Below, piece by piece: positions 7,064 through 11,641 of a DNA stretch of 11,641 nt. A program made the position numbers and the translations under genes. The notes under the pieces were generated by a model that saw only the letters and a program-made list of their open reading frames with translations, searched no databases and was not told the DNA's origin. The stretch comes from Gammaproteobacteria bacterium. Its GTDB lineage: Bacteria > Pseudomonadota > Gammaproteobacteria > SZUA-21. How positions within the stretch are numbered: the first letter of the stretch is position 1; every line of letters begins with the position of its first letter. Location: positions 1 through 11,641 of the forward strand of contig JALUUZ010000226.1 of the NCBI GenBank assembly GCA_027021095.1, given 5' to 3'.

Positions 7064-7110
7064 GGCCAGTCTTCGCAGTTGTTATCGGTGAGGCTGGCCG
7101 TTGTTTATAG
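7064..7110 (+). terminator. Attenuator-like hairpin between binding protein and permease
   Basis: GGCCAGTCTT (7064-7073) can pair with GAGGCTGGCC arms (7090-7099) as a stem of about ten pairs including two G-U wobbles, followed by GTTGTTTATAG. The T tract is interrupted, so it is likely a partial terminator or an mRNA-stabilising stem. Such structures commonly let the binding protein be made in excess over the membrane subunit. Confidence 0.45.
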
Positions 7111-7134
7111 CAGACTGATAAAGGCAACAATAAT

Positions 7135-8004
7135 ATGAGCTCCGTACAAGATGAACGACTACCCGTAAAGCAGAAGAATTTCCAGTTTTCATGGTCGTGG
7201 TTTTCCATTCCTTCATTGTTGTTGTTCTGGATACTCGCGGTCTATTTTATGGATGCGTTTGTGTTCGAGAACAGGGTGATTCCACAGGTCTGGGAGGTCG
7301 TAGCCGAATTCTGGGAGATGGTGAAAACACCGACCGATGCGCATGATACGTATTACACCGCCGGTGGAGAAGAGCCGAAAAAATACTGGTGGACATTGGG
7401 GTCGCTTGGCGCGCATATCTGGCAAAGTTTCAAAGAGGTCGTAATCGGGTTCGTTGGTGCGTTTATCGTTGCGCTGTTTCTGGGGTTTATGGCTGGATTC
7501 AGTAAGGGCTTTCGTGAATATATCACTCCGTTGAACGGAGTATTTATGTCGATTCCCGCGATCGCCTGGGCGCCGTTGCTGATTTTGATGTTCGAGAAAT
7601 TCACTGCGATCGTACTGGTGGTTTATATCGCGGCCGTCAGTCCGATGATCATCGCCATCATGGAAGGGGTATTGACGATCAAGGGCCAGGAGGTACGTGC
7701 GGCCAGGGCGTTGGGTGCGAAACCTAAACAATTGTTTTTTTACGTCTACCTGCCGGCGAGCCTGCCGTTTATCACTGCGGGCCTGAGGATCGGCTTCAGC
7801 CAGGCCTGGCGGGCGCTGGTGGCTGCTGAGATGGTGGGTGGTATCGGTGTCGGCCTGGGACACTTGGTGGCGATGTCGGACGAACTTGGCTCCAATGCGG
7901 CAATGATGCTTGGTATCGTGTTTATCGGCCTGTTGTCTTATATTTTCGAGCGCCTGGTGTTCCGGCGTATCGAAAAGCGTTACGAGGTCTGGCGGCTGCA
8001 TTGA
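7135..8004 (+). CDS. NitT/TauT-family ABC importer permease
   Basis: The 289-residue inner-membrane protein belongs to the SsuC/TauC permease group. A first membrane segment is at about 25-43, and further segments are near 103-121, 134-151, 157-176, 208-222 and 256-273. The cytoplasmic EAA loop that docks on the ATPase is recognisable as GQEVRAARALGAKPKQLFFY (184-203) followed by VYLPASLPFITAGLRIG. Between the first helix and the core there is an extra soluble stretch of about 20-30 residues (TPTDAHDTYYTAGGEEPKKY, 65-84), longer than in typical family members. AAAGG precedes the ATG by about ten bases, and the gene is 100 bases after the binding-protein stop. It ends three bases before a hairpin repeat that separates it from the converging trmB. 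Confidence 0.9.
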   Translation: MSSVQDERLPVKQKNFQFSWSWFSIPSLLLFWILAVYFMDAFVFENRVIPQVWEVVAEFWEMVKTPTDAHDTYYTAGGEEPKKYWWTLGSLGAHIWQSFKEVVIGFVGAFIVALFLGFMAGFSKGFREYITPLNGVFMSIPAIAWAPLLILMFEKFTAIVLVVYIAAVSPMIIAIMEGVLTIKGQEVRAARALGAKPKQLFFYVYLPASLPFITAGLRIGFSQAWRALVAAEMVGGIGVGLGHLVAMSDELGSNAAMMLGIVFIGLLSYIFERLVFRRIEKRYEVWRLH

Positions 8005-8006
8005 AC

Positions 8007-8065
8007 CTAGTCCGCATTTCTCGCCACCGTTTGTAGCGGGACGAGTGGTGAGCAATGCGGGCTAG
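8007..8065. repeat. Short internally deleted copy of the palindromic repeat, bidirectional terminator candidate
   Basis: The element begins and ends with CTAG (8007-8010 and 8062-8065). Its inner arms match the 18-bp ends of the full copy with few changes: TCCGCATTTCTCGCCAC on the left and GTGGTGAGCAATGCGGGC on the right. The short middle CGTTTGTAGCGGGACGA corresponds to the sequence just inside the left end of the full element (TGTTCGTCGCGAGACGG). It looks like a deletion derivative forming one hairpin between two converging genes. Its final CTAG supplies the TAG stop of trmB. Confidence 0.8.
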
Positions 8066-8730
8066 GCTGTTGCGCGGCGGTAGACCAGGTCGATGACTTT
8101 ATGTTTGAGTCTGCGCCCACGCAATTCGTACTTGGTCGCGGGCCTTGGAATAAAAGCGGGCAGGGATTGCGGGTTGTTGACCGGTTGCAGCGCCGGCACG
8201 TTTTCCAGCGTCGTGACGATCGCGTCGGCGTATTCCTGCCAATCCGTAGCAATGCAGAAGTAGCCCCCAGGTTTAAGATGTGAACTGACCTGCGCGGCAA
8301 ACTCCCTGGTCAGTATCCTGCGCTTGTGGTGCTTTTTTTTCGGCCACGGGTCCGGGAAAAGCAGGTAGATGCCGTCAAACAGTAACTCCAGTCTGCCTTG
8401 TTGCAGCACCTCGATGGCATCGGTATTCAGCAGGCGCACATTGTGCAACTGCCGTTGCGCGAGATTCAGCAGCAGACGTCCGACACCGGCTTGGTGCACT
8501 TCGATGCCGATGAAGCAGGCATCCGGATTTTCTGCAGCCATGGCTGCCAGGCTGTCACCGTTACCAAAACCGATTTCGAGATACAGGCGTTGTCCGGATT
8601 GTTGCGGAAAATGGCCGGGATGGTAGGTATATTCCGGCAGCAGCTGCCGCAGCGCACGTGCCTGTGCAGCAGTCACCCGTCCGCGCCGGACGAAACTGCG
8701 GATTCTGCGTAGTGGCCGGGACGTTGGCAT
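8062..8730 (-). CDS. trmB: tRNA (guanine-N7-)-methyltransferase
   Basis: The 222-residue enzyme transfers a methyl group from S-adenosylmethionine to N7 of G46 in the tRNA variable loop. Family signatures are all present: RSFVRRGR near the N-terminus (11-18), the SAM motif EIGFGNG (52-58), GIEVH (75-79), the catalytic FPDPWPKKKHHKRR (125-138), and TKYELRG (199-205) near the C-terminus. The length is normal or slightly short (E. coli about 239). It starts 14 bases after the thiG stop and is probably cotranscribed with it; no strong Shine-Dalgarno is seen. The stop codon TAG lies in the terminal CTAG of a palindromic repeat, so the last residues (ATA) may have been set by that repeat. Confidence 0.96.
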   Translation of the reverse strand: MPTSRPLRRIRSFVRRGRVTAAQARALRQLLPEYTYHPGHFPQQSGQRLYLEIGFGNGDSLAAMAAENPDACFIGIEVHQAGVGRLLLNLAQRQLHNVRLLNTDAIEVLQQGRLELLFDGIYLLFPDPWPKKKHHKRRILTREFAAQVSSHLKPGGYFCIATDWQEYADAIVTTLENVPALQPVNNPQSLPAFIPRPATKYELRGRRLKHKVIDLVYRRATA

Positions 8731-8744
8731 GCATTACCGCGTGC

Positions 8745-9557
8745 TCAGAAGAACACGCCTTCGATGGGTGATGATGCATTGGCAAAGCGTTTTTTCGGAA
8801 TGCGGCCGGCCAGATAGGCCTCTCTGCCCGCCTCGACCCCCTTTTTCATCGCTGCTGCCATCAGTACTGGATTCTGTGCACCAGCAATCGCGGTATTCAT
8901 CAGTACCCCGTCACAGCCAAGCTCCATCGCCAGCGCAGCGTCCGAGGCTGTGCCGACACCGGCATCGACCAGAACCGGCACCGAGGCGTTTTCGACGATG
9001 GTTAAAATATTATAGGGGTTGCGTATCCCAAGCCCGGAACCGATCGGTGCAGCCAGCGGCATGACCGCGACACAACCCATGTCCTCGAAACGCCTGGCGG
9101 CGATCGGGTCGTCATTGGTATAGACCATGACGTCGAAACCCTCTTTGACCAGTACTGCGCAGGCTTCCAGTGTCTGTTCAACATCCGGGAACAGGGTTTT
9201 TTCGTCGCCGAGCACCTCGAGTTTGACCAGCGAATGCCCGTCCAGCAGTTCACGTGCCAGCAGGCAGGTGCGGACTGCATCCTTGGCGGTGTAGCAACCG
9301 GCGGTATTCGGCAGCAAGGTATACCGCTGTGGCGGGATGACATCGAGCAGGTTCGGTTCCCCCTCGTTCTGGCCGATATTGGTGCGGCGGATCGCGACGG
9401 TGACGATTTGCGCGCCGCTGGCCTCGGTGGCCTGCCTGGTTTCTTCCATGTCCTTGTATTTGCCGGTTCCGACCAGCAGCCTCGAGTGGTAGGATTTTCC
9501 TGCGATAACGAGTTGGTCTTCTGCGGAAGCGGCGGGGCGCTGCATGACTGTGGACAT
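8745..9557 (-). CDS. thiG: Thiazole synthase
   Basis: The 270-residue TIM-barrel enzyme forms the thiazole phosphate ring of thiamine from 1-deoxyxylulose 5-phosphate, dehydroglycine and the ThiS thiocarboxylate. Recognised features are LLVGTGKYKD (27-36), the Schiff-base lysine in LVKLEV (Lys112), YTNDDP, VMPLAAPIGSGLGIRNP, and the phosphate-binding VLVDAGVGTASDAALAMELG and NTAIAGAQ segments. The ATG at 9557 was chosen over an upstream in-frame ATG at 9617 because AGGAGT lies seven bases before it and because the upstream one would overlap thiS. It follows thiS by 43 bases and precedes trmB by 14. It acts in the cytoplasm in complex with ThiS-related proteins. No TPP riboswitch was seen ahead of the operon. 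Confidence 0.97.
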   Translation of the reverse strand: MSTVMQRPAASAEDQLVIAGKSYHSRLLVGTGKYKDMEETRQATEASGAQIVTVAIRRTNIGQNEGEPNLLDVIPPQRYTLLPNTAGCYTAKDAVRTCLLARELLDGHSLVKLEVLGDEKTLFPDVEQTLEACAVLVKEGFDVMVYTNDDPIAARRFEDMGCVAVMPLAAPIGSGLGIRNPYNILTIVENASVPVLVDAGVGTASDAALAMELGCDGVLMNTAIAGAQNPVLMAAAMKKGVEAGREAYLAGRIPKKRFANASSPIEGVFF

Positions 9558-9600
9558 GGTAGTTACTCCTGGATCAAATCGGCTAAAACAGCTGGCTAAC

Positions 9601-9807
9601 TCAGTGGGCGCCACCACCGATGGCGTGCACGACCTCTATTTTATCACCTTCTGCCAGCAAGTGGGTAGCATACCGGCTGCGCGGGATGATTTCGTGATTG
9701 ACCTCGACAGCGATCCGTTTGTCGGCCAGTCCCAGAGTTTCGATCAACTGCGCCAGGGTACAGGGTTCCTGAAGCTGGCGTGTTTCACCGTTGACCCGGA
9801 CATTCAT
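9601..9807 (-). CDS. thiS: Thiamine biosynthesis sulfur carrier protein
   Basis: The 68-residue ubiquitin-like protein carries sulfur as a C-terminal thiocarboxylate to ThiG. The sequence begins MNVRVNGE and contains AVEVNHEIIPRSRY and GDKIEVVHAIGGG, all typical. An oddity is that two residues, Ala67 and His68, follow the glycine run (Gly64-66). In the family, thiocarboxylation takes place on a C-terminal glycine, so either the tail is trimmed or the reaction tolerates it. It starts ten bases after the L,D-transpeptidase stop and lies directly upstream of thiG; translational coupling is likely because no clear Shine-Dalgarno is present. Confidence 0.95.
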   Translation of the reverse strand: MNVRVNGETRQLQEPCTLAQLIETLGLADKRIAVEVNHEIIPRSRYATHLLAEGDKIEVVHAIGGGAH

Positions 9808-9817
9808 ACGGGGGAGA

Positions 9818-10438
9818 CTAGCGGATGATATTGACCAGCGTGTACACAGGCAGTTTGTCGAACAGCTCGATCACGTCACGGTTGTACATGCGTACGCAGC
9901 CATGCGACGCAGGCCTGCCGATACGGCCTTCTTCGCCGGTACCGTGGATATAGATATAACGCTTGAAGGAATCGATACGGTAACCACGGTTTTTCCCGGG
10001 TTCCAGCCCCTGCAGCCACATGATACGGCTGGTGACATAGTCAGCCTTACTAGGCGAATTGTCAGTGATGATCTTGACACGCTTGCCGGTATTGATCCGG
10101 GCTTTGAAAATGGTGCCGAACTTTGCGTTTCTGCCGATTTTCTTTTTGATCCAGTGTACGCCAAGCGGGGTTTTCTGGCTGCCGGCGCGGCTGCCGATCC
10201 CGAACTTGGACGTCGAGACCTTGTAGGTTTTGAGCAGTTGCGTGCCGCGGTAGTGGTGCATGCGCTGTTTGCCGATGTCGACGATCAGCACATTGTTGGT
10301 ATGGCGCCGGTCGTACTTGCGCAAAAGCTTTTTTACGTGCTGCTGCGGGTTTGCGTGGTAGTCCGGTAACGTGCCTGCAGCAAAACTGTTCGTCAGTACC
10401 ATATAGCCTGCCAGGAGCTGTAGTAGATTCTTTGTCAT
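9818..10438 (-). CDS. L,D-transpeptidase (YkuD domain)
   Basis: The 206-residue exported protein has an N-terminal signal (MTKNLLQLLAGYMVLTNSFAAG, cleavage near residue 21) and a YkuD domain from about residue 48. The catalytic signature is SHGCVRM (178-184) with nucleophile Cys181, preceded by IHGTG (His165). No LysM or other cell-wall-binding domain is seen. Such enzymes form 3-3 peptidoglycan cross-links or attach proteins to peptidoglycan; this family also contains L,D-carboxypeptidase-like members. The ATG at 10438 was chosen because the signal peptide begins there; an in-frame ATG at 10558 would place 40 unlikely residues ahead of it. No good Shine-Dalgarno is visible. It is the first gene of the leftward operon with thiS, thiG and trmB. 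Confidence 0.9.
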   Translation of the reverse strand: MTKNLLQLLAGYMVLTNSFAAGTLPDYHANPQQHVKKLLRKYDRRHTNNVLIVDIGKQRMHHYRGTQLLKTYKVSTSKFGIGSRAGSQKTPLGVHWIKKKIGRNAKFGTIFKARINTGKRVKIITDNSPSKADYVTSRIMWLQGLEPGKNRGYRIDSFKRYIYIHGTGEEGRIGRPASHGCVRMYNRDVIELFDKLPVYTLVNIIR

Positions 10439-10629
10439 TTGAAAATCATAAACGATTACAACAGGATGTCTAGCAGAATCGGGGCAGGGTGATTCTATGC
10501 AGGTAGCAAAACGATCTATCGAACGGGATCCAGTGCAGTGTAGACGAGACTTGCGCAATGTATCGATATCAATTCAGTTACTTTATATACGGTTTTTAGA
10601 GTCATATTGCGGCAAGGGTTGTGCTTGGG
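10439..10629. other. Upstream region of the L,D-transpeptidase operon
   Basis: No gene was seen. The region should contain the promoter of the leftward operon, but no convincing -35/-10 pair could be assigned. Sequence near 10565-10600 is AT-rich (TATATAAAG on the minus strand). It is bounded on the right by a palindromic repeat. Confidence 0.4.
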
Positions 10630-10813
10630 CTGGCCCGCATTTCTCACCACTGTTCGTCGCGAGACGGTGCAAGGGTGCGGCATGGGTGGCTTTCGCGACC
10701 GAGGAGCGCGCAGGCATAGTCGACACTATGTCGAGCACTCCGACCGAGCGAAAACCACCCAGGGCGTGCCATGGTGCCGTCGCAGTAGAAGGGTGGTGAG
10801 AAATGCGGGCTAG
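10630..10813. repeat. Full-length ~184-bp dispersed palindromic element
   Basis: Perfect 18-bp terminal inverted repeats GCCCGCATTTCTCACCAC (10633-10650) and its complement (10793-10810) bound the element. Extending outward, CTG on the left and TAG on the right nearly continue the dyad. Inner arms also pair: GGGTGGCTTTCGC (10684-10696) with GCGAAAACCACCC (10748-10760), one mismatch. The centre is a hairpin CATAGT-CGAC-ACTATG (10715-10730). The whole element is thus an imperfect palindrome with one centre near 10722. Two other copies occur in the window (1-80, 8007-8065). No long reading frame with recognisable protein features is inside. It resembles ERIC-type or MITE-like non-autonomous repeats in architecture; the family name is unknown to me. 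Confidence 0.85.
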
Positions 10814-10839
10814 AGGGTGACATCCCTGTCATCTGGAGG

Positions 10840-10904
10840 AAAAAGGTCAGCCCGCGGTTTACCCTTTCGTCGCGGTAAAGGGGTGGTGCAAAACGGCCCG
10901 CGGG
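10840..10904 (-). terminator. Rho-independent terminator downstream of host-attachment gene
   Basis: CCCGCGG (10851-10857) pairs with CCGCGGG (10898-10904), and an inner stem TTTACC (10858-10863) / GGTAAA (10874-10879) lies within. On the minus strand the structure is followed by CTGACCTTTTT. The position, five bases past the stop at 10909, fits a terminator for the leftward gene. Shared words with the nearby palindromic repeat (AGCCCGC, TTCGTCGCG, GGTGGTG) suggest it may be a diverged short copy of that element. Confidence 0.6.
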
Positions 10905-10908
10905 TGGG

Positions 10909-11391
10909 TCAATGGGTATGCGTCGGCTTTTTGCGTTCCGGCAGCAGTTTTTCCTTGGCCAGGTAATTATGCAGCTCCCAAGGACTCAACTTGCTCAGAT
11001 CCTTGGCGAGTTCAAGGGTATTGACGCCCTGCAGCTTGTTTTTCATCGCGCTGCGCAGGTCGCCAAGCATGCGTTTTTGCGAGACCAGGACCAGTGCTGA
11101 AATATGCTGCGCCTGGTTGAGCTTCGACGCTTCGTTGGCAATGTTTTTGACATAACGGCGGTCATGCGCCTGCGAAGCCGCCTTGCTGTAGCCAGGCTTT
11201 TGTGCCTTGGCGCTGACGTTCAGTTCTTCGGCACGCGGTGATTTGGCGTGGTGCGCGTCGTGGTCCGGGTGTACAACGGTATTGGTCTCCACCAATGTCG
11301 GGCTGGATTCGATTTCCGGAAACTCTGAGTTCTCCAGGGTAAAAAATCGGGTCTTGGTTCCGTTGGCAACGATCACACAATATTGATTCAT
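10909..11391 (-). CDS. Host-attachment protein family (PF10116-like)
   Basis: The 160-residue soluble protein matches the family named 'protein required for attachment to host cells' (Host_attach). Recognisable parts are the N-terminal YCVIVANGTKTRFF, a His/Asp-rich stretch around HPDHDAHH (41-48), the central SALVLVSQKRMLGDLRSAM, and the C-terminal ELAKDLSKLSPWELHNYLAKE. There is no signal peptide or membrane segment, so despite the family name it probably acts in the cytoplasm; the molecular role is unknown, and a relation to the eRF1-like baeRF proteins is plausible but unproven here. The ATG at 11391 was preferred over the one at 11400 because AGGAGG abuts the latter with no spacing but sits nine bases from the former. 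It is not closely linked to any other gene on its strand. Confidence 0.75.
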   Translation of the reverse strand: MNQYCVIVANGTKTRFFTLENSEFPEIESSPTLVETNTVVHPDHDAHHAKSPRAEELNVSAKAQKPGYSKAASQAHDRRYVKNIANEASKLNQAQHISALVLVSQKRMLGDLRSAMKNKLQGVNTLELAKDLSKLSPWELHNYLAKEKLLPERKKPTHTH

Positions 11392-11400
11392 TACTGTCAT

Positions 11401-11406
11401 CCTCCT
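11401..11406 (-). promoter_or_regulatory. Ribosome binding site that decides the start
   Basis: AGGAGG on the minus strand ends immediately before one ATG (11400) and nine bases before the next in-frame ATG (11391). Normal spacing favours the inner start. Confidence 0.7.
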
Positions 11407-11504
11407 TTTGTTCTGTGGCCATTTATTGAATAATGGTTAGCGCAGTCGCAGGACTGGAGCGCAATCAAACGATGGAGAGTGCCAAACAGGATATCTTGTC
11501 GTTT

Positions 11505-11513
11505 TGTTAGAAT
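11505..11513 (+). promoter_or_regulatory. Extended -10 candidate
   Basis: TGTTAGAAT fits the extended -10 form TGnTAnAAT, 38 bases before the ATG at 11551. No good -35 lies 17 bases upstream. This could be the promoter of the right-edge open frame, but the match is short. Confidence 0.25.
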
Positions 11514-11550
11514 AGTCTGCAGTTACAAAAGCTCTTCCATTGTATTTATT

Positions 11551-11641
11551 ATGGACAATATCTGTGCGATTGCCAGTGACCGGGCCGGGGAAACGGGTGT
11601 GCTATGCGGACTGTGTGTGCGGCGGCAAGCCTGCGGTAATT
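11551..11641 (+). CDS. Partial Cys-rich open frame at window edge
   Basis: An ATG opens a frame that stays open for 30 codons to the edge. The visible peptide is MDNICAIASDRAGETGVLCG then LCVRRQACGN, with cysteines at 5, 19, 22 and 28. The C-x2-C-x5-C cluster could be a metal or iron-sulfur site, loosely like the N-termini of FNR-type regulators, but too little is visible to name a family. No Shine-Dalgarno is seen upstream, so the real start may differ or this may not be a gene. It is divergent from the host-attachment gene. Confidence 0.3.
   Translation, partial: MDNICAIASDRAGETGVLCGLCVRRQACGN

Noticed and set aside
7213..8055. 280-codon minus-strand frame opposite the permease
   Set aside because: The composition is charged and repetitive in a way expected from the reverse complement of membrane helices, and it runs into the repeat at 8007-8065.
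10497..10832. Small open frames within and beside the palindromic repeat
   Set aside because: They read through the inverted arms, have no ribosome binding site and show no protein features.

Overview
The window looks like a stretch of a gammaproteobacterial chromosome. The evidence is the compact leftward cluster of an L,D-transpeptidase gene, thiS, thiG and trmB, the Shine-Dalgarno sites, and the style of the Crp/Fnr-family regulator. The genus cannot be named from the sequence. Genes are moderately GC-rich, while the gaps around the regulator and the ABC operon are clearly AT-rich. No tRNA, rRNA, CRISPR array, integrase or transposase gene was seen.

Layout. 1-80 is the edge copy of a dispersed palindromic repeat. 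81-403 is non-coding with small hairpins. 404-1312 (+) encodes a ModA-like periplasmic-binding fold protein with no signal peptide. It converges, across a minus-strand terminator, on a 795-residue DUF3604/PHP-type putative metal hydrolase (1385-3772, -). That gene is divergent from a Crp/Fnr-family regulator (4072-4800, +), and the gap between them holds TGTGA half-sites and a palindrome. A 394-bp AT-rich, palindrome-rich leader then precedes a complete NitT/TauT-type ABC importer on the plus strand: ATPase 5195-5989, binding protein 6033-7034, and permease 7135-8004, with an attenuator-like hairpin before the permease.

A 59-bp hairpin repeat separates the importer from the converging housekeeping operon, which reads leftward as L,D-transpeptidase (10438-9818), thiS (9807-9601), thiG (9557-8745) and trmB (8730-8062). 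Upstream of that operon lie a full-length ~184-bp copy of the palindromic repeat (10630-10813) and a terminator (10840-10904). A leftward host-attachment (PF10116-like) gene follows (10909-11391), and a Cys-rich open frame runs off the right edge.

How the genes may work together. ThiS and ThiG make the thiazole half of thiamine, TrmB makes m7G46 in tRNA, and the L,D-transpeptidase acts on peptidoglycan; the link between them is positional. The left half may be a regulated uptake-and-hydrolysis module: an importer for an unknown small organic or anionic substrate, a cytoplasmic PHP-type hydrolase, and a Crp/Fnr regulator between them. That link is inferred from adjacency and from 5-N6-5 palindromes in both flanking gaps. 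The most distinctive non-coding signal is the dispersed palindromic repeat with 18-bp perfect terminal inverted repeats, present as three clear copies in 11.6 kb.
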